From Lampris incognitus (Eukaryota; Chordata; Actinopteri; Lampriformes; Lampridae): a stretch of 64,000 bases of DNA. Each line of letters begins with the position of its first letter. Within the stretch, counting starts at the first letter, position 1. The notes below the pieces were generated by a model. That model saw only the letters and a list, made by a program, of their open reading frames with translations, was not told where the DNA came from and searched no databases. The DNA lies in assembly GCF_029633865.1 (NCBI RefSeq), contig NC_079213.1:109230582-109294581 (forward strand). Reading direction: 5' to 3'. Shown in pieces: positions 42,390 to 54,084 of the stretch. Made by a program: the position numbers and the translations under genes.

Positions 42390-43580
42390 ATGGGCGAGCA
42401 TAACAATCTGAGCAACTTTGACAAGGGCCAAATTGTGATGGCTAGACAGCTGGGTGAGAGCATCTCCAAAACGGCGGGTCTTGTGGAGTGTTCCCGGTAT
42501 GCAGTCATCTGTACGTACTTAACATGGTCCAAGGAAGGACAACCTGTGAACCGGCAAGTGTCATGAGCACCCAAGGCTCACTGATGTGTGTGTGGAGCAA
42601 AGGTTAGCCTGTCTGATCTGATCCCACTGAAGAGCTACTGTAGCTCAAATTGCTGAAAAAGTTCATGCTGGCTAAAATAGACAGGTGTCGGAACACACGG
42701 TGCATCACAGCTTGCTGTATATGGGGCTGCGTAGCCACAGACTGGTCAGAGTGTCCATGATGACCCCTATCCACCAATGAAAGCTCCTACATTTGGCATG
42801 TGAGCATCAGAACTGGACCATGGAGCAATGAAAGAAGGTGGCCTAGTCTGATGAACCCCATTTTCTTTTACAGCATGTGGCCGGCCGAATGCGTTGAGTG
42901 TTGTTTACCTGGGGAAGAGATGGCACCAGGATGCACTATGGAAAGAAGGCAGGCTGGCAGAGGCAGTGTGATGAATGCCAGAACCTAGGGTCTCCCAGCA
43001 GATGCCGGGACCTAGGGTTTCCCAGCAGATGCCAGGGCCTAGGGTTTCCCAGCAGATGCCAAGACCTAGGGTTTCCCAGCAGATGCCAGGGCCTAGTGTT
43101 TCCCAGCAGATGCCAGGGCCTAGGGTTTCCCTGCAGATGCCAGGACTTAGGTTTTCCCAGCAGAACATTGCCCAGATGTTACTTTGACACGCACCACCTA
43201 TCTAAACATTGTTGCAGACCCAAGTACACCCCTTAATGGCAATAGTAGTCCCTGATGACAGTGGCCTCTTTCAGCATTATGATGCACCCTGACACACTGC
43301 ACAAATTATTCAGGAATGGTTTGAGGAATAAGCCACATAGTTCAAGGCGTTGCCTTGGCCTTCAAATTCCCCAGATTTCAACCCTATCCAGCATCTGTGG
43401 GATGTGCTGGAAAAAAAACATGTCCGGTCCATGCAGGCCCCACCTTGCAACTTACAGAACATAAAGAATCTGAAGCTAACGTCTTGGTGCCAGATACCAC
43501 AGGGACACCTTCAGAGGTTTTTTGGAGTCCATGATGAGTCAGCTCTTTTTTCAGCATGGGGGGGGCACACACAATATTAG
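42390..43580 (+). pseudogene. Tc1-like transposase pseudogene
   Basis: It starts [20 protein letters not shown] then [19 protein letters not shown] (helix-turn-helix). Later parts in shifting frames include WSDEPHF-like codons near 42848, DVTLTRTTYLNIVAD at 43175, NSPDFNPIQHLWDVL (third acidic residue region) and a last stretch ending HTQY. Stops, frameshifts and the inversion at 42974-43175 inactivate it. Confidence 0.82.
42974..43175 (-). repeat. 27-bp tandem repeat (7 units) inside an inverted transposase segment
   Basis: Units of atgccagggcctagggtttcc-cagcag repeat every 27 bases from 42973 to 43161. On the minus strand each unit encodes CWETLGPGI, and the last (plus-strand right) one continues to MFCWE. 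In related transposases this sequence is encoded on the plus strand between VM and DVTLT. Confidence 0.85.
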
Positions 43581-43614
43581 GTAGGTGGTTTTAATGTTTT
43601 GGCTGCTCAGCGCA

Positions 43615-44720
43615 GATATTTCAGTATCTACTGCATCTACTGTAGTATCCATATCTGTTAACCACAACAACTGTGCTTCTCCAAACTTGCCGTTACACGT
43701 CTTCTACTCCTAAATGGAAAACTACAAAAGCAGTTATGATTCAGATGGATTACCCATCTTCTTAAATATGCCAGGGATGTACAGCGTCAGAAAACAGATT
43801 TATATGCATATAAATCCTCAAGATTGTGACTTGAACGTAAGGAGAGGAATAGCGCAGTAGATGAATACTAAAATAAGAGTTTTGGTCGTGTCTTATAAAG
43901 TACAAGTGTTAAAATGTTTTCTATAAAAACCTTCAACTTTTTCTTAAATATATATAAAGATGAATTATAGCTTCAGCAAGAGTTTCCTTTTCATTCGTTA
44001 TAAAATAATTGTATTAGTTTTTTTTTTGTTTTTGAATGAATTAGCTGCCAAGCACCTTTTGTATATTAAAATGTTGGATATCCCATTTTGCATGCAAAAC
44101 ATTCCCCCTAAAACTAGTTAGTAAGTGCAGGTGTGACATTAATTATTAATTTTGTAATGGTGAATATTAAAATGTCTAAAGTCATCTCACATCTTGATTA
44201 ACAACAAGTACAACGGACGCAATTGCCCCTTTCAAGGATATCTCTCCACCTTGTATGCGATGCCAGCCGGGACAGGCAGCAGCACTACTGCGACCGTGAG
44301 AAGGACTAGGCGGGTACTACAAATTAATGAGGCATCTCAAACATGTACTTCATTACTGTAGTAAAGTGAATGTACTCATTTTCTGACATGTCGGAACACA
44401 GTCCAGCCGTGCATGGAAGTGTGCATTCTTCCATTGGAGCACCCTTGTCTATAGACTTGATACTTGTGTCCTCATTGTCTCCAGCATGCATTGCATGGGC
44501 ATTTACAGAACAGTTAATATATCCCAGATTCCTCAGCGTTCCAATTTTAAAGGTTTCTGTGAATATTTTTGTGATGTCTACAAGACACAAATTGTAATTT
44601 TGTAATGTTAATTACTGCTTGAAATGCCTTTATTTTGAATTGTATTGTTTGTTAGTTCCGACACACATCACTTCCTGTCAGTCAGACCAGGACATACTGG
44701 AAAGGCAGAGGAAGCCATGT
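43615..44720. other. Unique region, nothing recognised
   Basis: AT-rich at 43900-44180. No gene or repeat is supported. Confidence 0.35.
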
Positions 44721-44865
44721 GTTAGTACCGGGATCCATTCGCATCAACACGCAAGGACTGATGAGTCAGTGTCGTAAGTTGTATTTCATTGTTTACATGT
44801 TGAAGTTCATAGATTAAGGGTCATATGATGAAAATGCATTCGATAAGATTAAAAGAACGTCATAT
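44721..44865 (+). repeat. Diverged copy of the 58515 exon and its downstream intron
   Basis: 44721-44773 aligns without gaps to the candidate exon 58515-58567 and is followed by gtaagt. Similarity continues through gttcatagattaagggt and gatgaaaatg. The bases before 44721 are unrelated to the other copy and lack an acceptor. Confidence 0.6.
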
Positions 44866-44984
44866 TTACAAATATATACAAGGTAGTTCATGCTTTTGCA
44901 GTGCTAGTTCCAGTATAATTCTAGGGTTGTGGAAAGCAATGCAGGACTTAGCATAATTTCCTTTTTTGTATTTCAGGAATCAGG

Positions 44985-45200
44985 AACACTTTATAACCTC
45001 AGTGCAACACAAAGACAAAAAAACTACAAGAACACACATACCCAAATTAACACATATATCCAAACTAACACATATATCCAAACTAACACATATATCCAAA
45101 CTAACACATATATCCAAACTAAAAAAAAATAAATCACTGTCCAGGGGAATGAACGCCAGCCAGAATGACTGTCGCAACTGCCAGTCTGCATGGTAAAGCA
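44985..45200. repeat. Interspersed repeat (atcaggaacactttat family), copy 2
   Basis: Shares its order of motifs with 18310-18725 but is shorter. It contains an 18-bp tandem repeat (acacatatatccaaacta) of four to five units at 45049-45125. Confidence 0.65.
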
Positions 45201-45402
45201 AAATGGTGCAAATTCAAAAGTTCAAGTGCACAGTAATTCACAGTAAACACAGCACAAACCAAGTACCACTGTACTTTGCTTTACCTTGTTTGTACTCCCC
45301 ACAACGTGAAGAATAAATCTAAATCTGAATCCCAATTATCTCAGCACTTTCATCTACATCTGCTGATAAAAACGAACAATTTCAGTTATGTTGACAGATA
45401 TC

Positions 45403-45640
45403 AAATCAAATCAAATCAATTGTATTTGTATAGCCCAATATCACACATTACAAATTTGCCTCAGTGGGCTTAACAGCGACACAACATCCTGTCCTTGGAC
45501 CCTCTCATCGGATAAGGAACAACGCCCTAAAAAAAAACCAACCCTTTAACAGTGAGAAAAAATAGGAAGAAACCTAAGGGACAGCAACAGAGGAGCAATC
45601 TCTCTGTTGCTGTCCCTGAGGTTTCCTCCTATTTTTATAT
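45403..45640 (+). mobile_element. Fish LINE/SINE 3'-tail repeat, copy 2, ending in a hairpin
   Basis: Same family as 15178-15345. At its end 45557-45592 and 45601-45636 form an inverted repeat (gggacagcaacagag / ctctgttgctgtccc, extended by aggaagaaacct) with two mismatches in 35. Confidence 0.75.
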
Positions 45641-45734
45641 CAACAACAAATAATGCTAAACCCTATATTCTGAGTACCCATAACTAAATACAAATAATAG
45701 TAATGCATACACAAAATTAAATGATGCAGGGTCA

Positions 45735-47560
45735 ATCAATAGATGTAAAAAAACAAACCAAAACAGAACATCCTGAAAGCTGACTAGTCCTCAATATCCT
45801 CCATGTCCTCTTCGGAATCTTCTTCCACTTCATCCCTTTCAAAAGCCCCACTAGTAAGTCGTTGGTTGAGGTTGTTGTTTGTAAATGATCTCCTTCGGCT
45901 GGACAACACCGGCTTGTAGATGCTTGTTGCTTCATTCAGCATCTGCTGGGTTCATGATGACATCTTTGAATTGTTTGGCCAGGACGCTCAGCACGGGAAG
46001 TCTCTCCTGGAGCCCATCCCAGAACACATCTAAATCAACCACTCCACATGTTGAAGCTCTGAGTGCTGCTGCAGCCAGGTGGATGAAGTAGGCATCCAAT
46101 TAATCTTTAGGAACAGCACTGAAGCCTAGGATGTATTTGTAGCTGGACACACCATCTGCAGTGTGACGAGGATCAAACACCCTGACCTCTTGAAGGGAAT
46201 TAACGGCAGGTTGTCCATCTGACATATTCTTGCTGCGTTTCTCCTCTGCATTGTTGTATGCCTGTTCCACTGTGTTGAGGATTTGTGTCTTGATGGCAAA
46301 ATATAGGTCAAGGCCCTCAAAGTACTGGGCACGTGCTTCATACTGCATTTCTGTATTTGCAGCAAAGTTCATCTGCAGATCCACCAGGTAGTCAAAAATC
46401 TTGGTGGTCATGGGGCGTCTGCACTGGAAGATGTCCAGAAGCTGAACGATTACTTTGCACTTGTCTGCCATGATGCTGATCTGGACCTGCAGACTTTGAG
46501 CCATATCTGGATTTTGTAGCATTTCATGGAGTCTATCCACAGACTGGTGTGCTTTTGCCACACATCTATGAATAGAATAACAAATGAGTCAACATTATGC
46601 CAATGCAATCAAATCAACATTAATAACAAAAGCACTGGTGTACATGGTTTCTTTGGTTAAATCATTGGTGTGTGTGTGTGTCTGGGGGGGTCAAGTAGAC
46701 TGTGGAATGTATGCATTTTAAAGTAATTAAGATACTCTGTAAAAAAAGACGGAAATTTATCTTACATTTATTTCCATCTCTATGAACTCCATGTACAGTC
46801 CAAAGTGCTCTGAACGGTACTGTACTGCAGTGAACCAGGAGTTCAACCATGTTGCACGTAGATTTGGGGCCATGGTTGCCTTCCTTCCTGATGGCAGTTT
46901 TTTTTGTTTGTTTGTTTTTTGTTTGTTTTTGTTTTTTTTGTCATGAACTGAAGGTATCTTCTTTTATGGAAGCCAGCTTTGTGGAACATCTGTGAGAAAC
47001 TTGGCATGAACGCATTCAGCTGATCAAAAGGTCTGCTTAAGGCACTGCCAATGAGGTTCATTATGTGTGCCATGCATGCTTTGTGTAGTGAATTGGGGAA
47101 TAAAGACTGCAATGCATCTTTATATGCTTTCTTCATGTATGCTGTATTGTCTGTGTTGCACACAATGGCATCCTCATTGGCTATGCAGTATTCTTGCAGA
47201 CATTTGACCACAGCCACAGTAGAATGGTTGTACTCCTCTAAGAAAAAGGTGTCTGCAATGTAGGCCAGGATCCTCCCAGATTCATTCTTCTCCAGGGGTG
47301 CAATGAGGATGTTCAGTACACATCTTCACTCTGCATCTGGAGTCTCATCAAATATGATAGCAACAGGCTTTTCAGCAAGATGTGTCTTGAGAGCTTCCTT
47401 TTCTTTCTGGTATACTGCTCTTAAGTATTTCTATTGAAGCTGGTGGAAACCAGGAATGGCTCCTTCAATGACTACCTTTTCCCTCAAGAATCTTCTCATT
47501 ACAGGGTGGTCACTCATAGAGAGGGGAACATTGACTGCAGTGCAAGTGGACCCGATCTTG
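45735..47560 (-). pseudogene. hAT transposase relic, DUF659-like and C-terminal dimerisation parts
   Basis: From the 47560 side: CTAVNVPLSMSDHPVMRRFL, LNILIAPLEKNESGRILAYI, then DAIVCNTDNTAYMKKAYKDA and KACMAHIMNLIGSALSRPF (DUF659-type pattern: DN … aHi.NL). After an intron-like gap (46562-46850), an intact 153-codon stretch follows (46100-46561, MAKAHQSVDRLHEMLQNPDM …). The end shows FWDGLQERLPVLSVLAKQFK and VIMNPADAE, resembling the hAT C-terminal domain. In-frame stops occur at about 47431 and 45935. Expression as part of a host gene cannot be excluded. Confidence 0.68.
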
Positions 47561-47831
47561 ACTAATCTTGGGGGGGGGGGGGTACAGCGTCAAGATGCAA
47601 TCACAATTGGTGAAAAAAATCCCCCACTCCACAGCAGCCTACCCTTTACAAGACATTGTTTGAGCTCATCTGCATTTAACTATGTTGTCTCTCTCCTCTT
47701 CCTCACTCTTTCACACACACGTGCTCTCCATTTCTGATTCCATTACACTTCCAACTGGATATTTTGAATCAAGCTTTAACACCATGTTTAAACACTTTAT
47801 TTGAGACTTTTTATTCCTAAACTGTTTACTT

Positions 47832-48355
<524 letters not shown>

Positions 48356-48985
48356 TTCAGGGGTGTAGCACAAAACTCCGGGCCCTATACATAATCTCTG
48401 TGGGCCCCTTTCCTCTTCTGTAGTGTATGATACTGTGTGTGTTACAGTACTAGCTAGCTAGCTAACTCGTACTGTGTTCAGATAGTAGGAGTTAAGCGTT
48501 AGATAATTAGCTAGCTAGCTAGCTGCTAGCTAGCTGTGGTAGTAGGAGTTAGCTAGCCACCTTTTAAAAGCACCTAGCTCACCTTTATTTTGGAAGAAAT
48601 TAGTAAACAGTTGTTTTGCCTTGTCTCCCTTTCCTTTTTTCTTTCCTTTTCTGGCTTCAGATTTTGCTTTCTTTGGGAACGACATTACTCTGCTTGTGCT
48701 TGTATCAGCAGTCACTCGCGACAGGACTCGATGAGCTGCATTGAGAGATGCTCGTGACGGTTCGCACCTTTTGTAAGGGGTGAGAGGGGCCTCAGAGAGC
48801 CTCCACTATTTTCCTTAAGTCCCTCAACCAATGTATTGAGCCAATTTTATCTGAAGTTATGGCACTAATTAGTTAGAAATAAAAAATTGCAAACCAAAAC
48901 AAACTTTTAATTCCAGGCTTCTCGGGGGCCTCGCCTCCCTTCTGGGCCCTGGTAGCCCCCCCCCACAACCCCCCACAACACCACT
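48356..48985 (-). mobile_element. Probable hAT-type element with transposase exon 1
   Basis: The left end caggggtgtagcac and right end acaacaccacta are roughly inverted, without a clear 8-bp duplication. gctagcta-rich sequence lies at 48450-48540. On the minus strand, codons ADTSTSRVMSFPKKAKSEAR and KGDKAKQLFTNFFQ (48715-48575) run into a good donor AAAG/gtgagc. This fits the first coding exon of a zinc-finger hAT transposase. Confidence 0.45.
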
Positions 48986-49111
48986 ACAGCTCAAATTGCA
49001 CAACAAAGAACAAAGCAAGCAATGAACGTGGATCCACTGTACTGCGAATTTGCAACAGACTTTGAATGCACCATTTGCCCTTCCAACCTGTCACATATGC
49101 AACAGCCTCTG

Positions 49112-49370
49112 TCATGGTGATGTGTCTTGTCGTTGTCCGCACATTTCAGCCATTCTCCGGGTGTGTTTTGCGGTAGAAAAGTGCTCGTCAATCGATGATT
49201 TTCGTTTGTGCTCCACCACAACGTTGCACGTTGTGCCGTTTACCCCCGCTTTCATGCAGAACATCAGGGAATTGCCTTGCATGGTGTTTGGCAGTAATTT
49301 TAGTAAATCTATGTTTGTTTGTGGCCCACATGTCTGCATCTTGGTGACGTATGGCTCAATGGTTTGCACA
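49112..49370 (-). pseudogene. BED-type zinc finger fragment, likely N-terminus of the hAT relic
   Basis: The minus frame reads CNVVVEHKRKSSIDEHFSTA and KHTRRMAEM. The Cys, spacing and H-x4/5-H pattern match BED/CGGBP-like fingers that start hAT transposases carrying DUF659 domains. Its order and strand fit the relic at 45735-47560. Confidence 0.55.
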
Positions 49371-49949
49371 GGGGACTGCTATGATTGGGGAAACTACGAT
49401 GATTGGTCAAATTTGCGGGAAAGTTGGACAAAATTGCAAGGTCGCACAGAATTCACGGGCACATTAATTGTTGCAATCGCGACATCACAAAATCCTGGAG
49501 GCCCATTAGGGAATGCTGCGATCACACCATTTTAAGATGGCGACAGATAACGATCGAAACCAACGACCGGTTTCAAGTACAAATATGGGTGTGACTTTTT
49601 AAGAGTTTCGGGCCAGCTCAGTCACCATGTAAGCTAGCAGAAAAAAATGAGTGAATTTAGTTTTACTGAATATAATTAACACTCAACACAGATGAGTGAA
49701 GGCGGGAGATGTGTGCTGGTTTCTTCTTCATCCCTCTCCCCTCACTATTTCCCTGCTAAAGGCACAACACATTATAGCACATACTGAATTGTGCAGAATT
49801 ATACAAAATAAAGGATTTACAGGGACTCTTAATTACATAGGTCACACAACAGACTGCTTTTCTTCTGACTTAAAAAGGGGTTACTTGTTTAAAGCTCTCA
49901 TGGCTGTAGGAACAAAGCTCTTGCTAAAATGAGCCTTTTCTGCACATGG
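49371..49949. other. Spacer, nothing recognised
   Basis: No gene or named repeat. A frame at 49050-49535 on the plus strand is the shadow of the minus-strand zinc-finger region. Confidence 0.4.
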
Positions 49950-50480
49950 GTAGTCTATACCTGCATCCAGAAGGAAGGGGGGTAGAGTGGGTGGTCCAGG
50001 TCATGTGTGAGTGCTTTGCGGATTAGGGATGAGGTGACACAATAGGATAAGTATGGGGTGGGAATACCAATGAGTTTTCTGGCTAAATGAGTTATCTTAA
50101 AGAGTTTTTTTTTCTTATTGTCGACTGTAAGCATATGGAAAGACCAGATGGCAACATACAGAACTGGTTCAGTAATGCTATGGTACAGGAGAAGAAGATG
50201 GGATTGGACAGACAGGTGATTTAGTTTACAGATGGCTGTAAGTCTCTGTTGACAACACTTGTAAACATCCATGGTATGCTGATTGAAGCTGAGGTTATTG
50301 TCCAGTGTAATGCCAAGGTATCTGAGACTCCACCACCTCTTCCTTCTCTCCGTTGATGGTGACACTGGAGATGGAGCAGTTCTTTAGTTTTTGAGATGTT
50401 AAGGTAGATAAAGTTGTCGTTGCACCATGTGCTGAAATGGGATATGGAATGTCGATAGGCAGAGAGAGTCATTGTTGGAT
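49950..50480 (-). pseudogene. LINE ORF2 fragment, CR1/L2-type, copy 1
   Basis: FSTWCNDNFIYLNISKTKEL, then LRYLGITLDNNLSFNQHTMD, HSITEPVLYVAIWSFHML and HLARKLIGIP. This is the post-palm region of a fish LINE RT. Frame changes at about 50365. The element is truncated on both sides. Confidence 0.78.
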
Positions 50481-50879
50481 ATTAGAGTAAAGGCATTGCC
50501 TTAAAAAATGGACACAGCTTAACTTCACAGAATGACAATTACATTTCAGTGGACAAATAATCAAAGCCACACATTTTGTGGGCCGTTTGTTGTTGAGAGT
50601 CTAACAGCATCGCAGCTTTAAATGAGAAACACGTTTCCTCTCTACTTTGAGTGTGACATTTTCTTTTTAAGCAAATCAGCTTGAAATCCCAACTCCTACT
50701 TCTCCTTGTGGTTGCTAACACAACCTAAGTGAATCTCTTGCTTCTCTTTGCAGTGTGTTTTGTATTCTTGGCCAGCATAACTGTGTGTCTGGCTGGTTGG
50801 AGATGGTTGTTCCATGCGTCATCAGAATCATGTTTGTTGGCCATGTAGGTTTGCACCTACATGGAATTTGACTCCGGTT
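50481..50879. other. Spacer between two LINE fragments
   Basis: No feature except the short palindrome 50841-50864 (ccatgtaggt/acctacatgg, 4-base loop) at the boundary of the next LINE. Confidence 0.4.
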
Positions 50880-52380
50880 TCTTGGCTCTCTGTGTACTTA
50901 ACATATAGAATAACAATACAACAATCTTCAGATATATACACAAGGATTGGCTTATACGGGCGAAATAAGAGGTGATAAAGTGCAGTGGTACAGAGAATGT
51001 ATCAGATGCTGAAATAGATGTTAGCAGGTCACTTGCATACATGTCTGAGGTAGGTGGACATGACAGAGCATACCAGTATATGTACAATGTAGAGTATATA
51101 CAACATAGTTGCATTTATTTTACTGTGTAAAGCGTCATTTGAATGACGGCCCACTGAAAGAGACTTTTTACATTTGGTTTTTGGGGTACAGTGCCTGCCA
51201 CAGGGAAGAAGTTGGAACAGGTTGTGACCAGGGTGTGATGGGTCTGCAGTGATGTTTCCTGAGTCTGGAGGTATACAAGTCCTGAATTGACGGCAGGTTG
51301 GCACGAATGATTTTCTCGGCAGACTTAATTGTCCATTGTAGTCTGTCCCTGTCCTGTTTGGTGGTCAAACCAGAGAGTGGTGGATGTGCAGAGGACAGAC
51401 TGGATTATTGCAGTGTAGAATTAAATCACCAGTTTCTGAGGCAGGTTGAATTTCTTGAGCTGGCGGAGAAAGTACATCCTCTGCTGGGCCTTTTTGATGA
51501 CTGTCTATGTTGGATGCCCACCTTAGGTCCTGGGAGATTGTGGAACCCAGAAATCTGTAGGTTTTCACCGTAGACACAGTGCTGTTGAGTATAGTGGTGG
51601 GGGGGGGCAGTGTTGGGACTCCTTCTGGAGTCCATTGTCATCTACACGGTTCTGAGCATGTTTGGCTCCAGGTTGTTATGGCCACACCAGAGGGCCAGCT
51701 GATCAACCTCCCAACCATAAGCAGGCTCGTCACCATCCTGGATGAGGCCAATGATGCTTGTGTCATCCGCAAACTTCAGGAGTTTAACAGATGGGTCACC
51801 TGAGTTGCAGTCATTTATGTAGAGGGGAGAGCACACATCCCTGGGGGGCATCAGTGCTGATTGTCTGGGTGCTGGATGTGATTTTTTTTTCTTTCCCCCA
51901 GCTGCCTCCTGTCTGTCAGGAAGGTTTTAAATCCACTGGCAGATGGGGGCTGGTACGGTGAGCTGAAGTCCACAAACATGACCCTTGTGTATGTCCGTGG
52001 GGAGTCAAGGTGTTAGAAGATGTAGTCCAATCCCATGTTGACTGTATCCTCCACTGACCTGTTTGCTTGGTAGGCAAACTGCAGGGGGCCTGTGATTTCC
52101 TTCAGGTGGACCAACAACAGTCTCTCGAAGGAATTCATGACCACAGATGTTAGGGCAATTGGCCTGTTGTCATTTAATCCTGTGATACAGGATTTCTTGG
52201 GGACCGGGATGATAGTGGCACTCTTGAAGCAGGAGGAGACTTCACACCGCTCCAGTGATCTGTTGAAGATCAGTGGGAAAATGAGAGCCAGCTGGTCAAC
52301 ACAGACTTTAAGACAGGAGGGCGACACGCCATCCGGGCCTGGTGCCTTCCTGGTCTTCTGTCTCTGGAAAAGTAAGTACA
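50880..52380 (-). pseudogene. LINE ORF2 fragment, CR1/L2-type, copy 2, with 3' end
   Basis: RT fingers with KAPGPDGVSPSCLK and NDNRPIALTSVVMNSFERLL (52381-52013). The catalytic FADDT lies at about 51780, then TYRFLGSTISQDLRWASNID, SAEKIIRANLPSIQDLY and NITADPSHPGHNLFQLLPCG. About 150 bp between fingers and palm are missing or scrambled. The 3' end lies near 50880. Several frameshifts. Confidence 0.85.
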
Positions 52381-53040
52381 ATTTTATTTATATAGCACTT
52401 TTAAAAACACGGTTGCAAAGTGCTTTCCACTCGATACAGAAAATACTAATAAATACATAAAATAAATTGAATGAATATAAAACATGGCATAAGGTGTAAC
52501 AGACCAAGAAAAAATGAACCAAAACAGAAGGCAGGGCATGTGTACTACTCACAGAGGATTTAGGAATGTTTGCAATCGTAGCATTGTAAGGTGGCGAAAG
52601 GATGAATGCTGGTTTGAACGGGAAGTCAAAGAGGCCATATCTTAAGAGGGAATGACCATCCCTGAACCTGGCTGCCAGCTAAAACCACACGTGTATGACT
52701 ATGCATTCAGAAGTTGAACAGTCATGAAAAAAGTTAGAGAAAAGAGCGAGCCACTATCCTACAGCTGCCGCCGCTTTCGAGTTGTGCCTCCGACCAAGAC
52801 CAACGTGACCAAGCAGATTTTAGAATTTAAAATGTTGAATACATCCTTGGGCTCATAGATGGTATTTTAATTACTGATATATGTTCTTCAGTTAGGTTGA
52901 GTCACACCTCTGTTTGGCTGAAGAATGGACACTAAGTAAAAAGTTCAGGGTCAGAAAGTGGAAGCTGAGGTTCTTGCCAGCCCTGTTTAAAAATGATTGA
53001 AAATGGTTATATTTTTTTGAAAAGAAGAGACGGCATTTTA
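52381..53040. other. Spacer beginning with a 3'-tail repeat scrap
   Basis: 52379-52440 (caattttatttatatagcac) is a teleost LINE/SINE tail motif. The rest is unrecognised. Confidence 0.45.
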
Positions 53041-53044
53041 TCAA

Positions 53045-53262
53045 GTGGAATGGGCCTATGGTGAAGGTATTGGAGGAATTTGGGCTTGAGAGCCAATTTT
53101 TCTTTTGGATTACAACATTGTCTGCTCACCCATCCTCGCAAACCAAGAAAGATCAGTGCCATTCTTATTACATTGGGGGACACGCCTGGGGTGTCCCATC
53201 AGCCCATTGCTCTTTGCAGTGACTATTGAGCCCCTTGCCATTAGTATTAGGAATCAACCTTC
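53045..53262 (+). pseudogene. L1-type LINE RT fragment, part 1
   Basis: Codons HWGTRLGCPISPLLFAVTIE and PLAISIRNQ match the conserved RT segment upstream of the YADD box. It is interrupted after IRNQ and resumes at 54085. Confidence 0.8.
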
Positions 53263-54084
53263 TATTGCGCTGCTCAGGCAGGTCTTTTTTAACTGTTCCT
53301 CAGCCAGCTCTATTACTAAAGGCTACAGACCGGACATTTTCTTTAAGAGCCCCACAGCTGTGGAACTCCCAACTGAGGAAATTAGGCTACCAAACTCAGC
53401 CTTCTTTTAAATCACTTCTTAAATCTTACTTTTACAGGAAGGTTTTTTATGGTAAATCCGTAGTACCATTTTTATATTTTTATATTTATATCTTAAACTA
53501 TCATAATTTTACATTTTCATTATATTTTTATAGCCCTGTGATGGTTTGGCGGCCTGTCCAGGGTGTCTCCTTGCATACCGCCCTATGACTGCTAGGATAG
53601 GCTCCAGCATCCCCGCGACCCTTTGTTGTAACAATGCTTCTTGGCAATAAATCCTATATCAGGCACCTGATTGTCAGTACCTGGGGTACCAGAAGCTCAA
53701 AACAAGAGTCAATACCAAAATAAGCTGTTTGGCATTGGCAGAGAAGATTTGGCAAATTTTTCATGGGTGCAACCCACATACTCAGCTTTGCTGCTCATCC
53801 CACAAATGCATGTTCCTTACAAATGTGGCACCATTTAAAAGAGAAATAAACAGGCTTTCCAACAGTATAAGATTTATTGCCAAGAAGCATTGTTATAACA
53901 AAGAAATAATCTACCAAACACACATTTCCTTACTTTTTGTGCTAAGTATACATTGGTTTTTTTATCTTGACTGTGCATTTTATCCTGTTGTGTAAGGCAC
54001 CTTGTAGCGCTGTTCAGAAATGTGTGATAAATAAAGTTTATTATTATTGTTGTTAATTTTGTTATTATTGAACCCATCCGATTG
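53263..54084 (+). mobile_element. Nested insertion in the L1: LINE 3' end with SINE scrap and MITE
   Basis: It begins with DRTFSLRAPQLWNS and SFKSLLKSYFYRKVF (C-terminal end of another LINE, 53315-53450). A family B SINE scrap follows (53535-53621), then the MITE at 53622-53900. It ends with aataaagtttattattattg at 54030-54055, a LINE 3' end. All of this sits between two adjacent L1 coding segments. Confidence 0.65.
53622..53900. mobile_element. Small MITE-like element with 32-bp inverted ends
   Basis: The left end tttgttgtaacaatgcttct … ggcaataaatc and the right end are reverse complements over about 32 bases with one difference. Length is about 279 bp. No target duplication was resolved. 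Confidence 0.6.

Larger units (their letters stand above)
42340..43614 (+). mobile_element. Tc1-like transposon relic with inverted, amplified segment
   Basis: The coding part starts near 42390. The right end cacacaatattaggtaggtggttttaatg (43569-43598) is the inner end of a Tc1-type terminal repeat. The left terminal repeat is missing, so the element is 5' truncated or eroded. This family differs from those at 15572 and 20990. Confidence 0.8.

Noticed and set aside
42973..43161. Repeat-protein gene or CRISPR on either strand
   Set aside because: The 27-bp units derive from an inverted piece of a Tc1 transposase; the open minus-strand frame follows from the unit length being a multiple of three.
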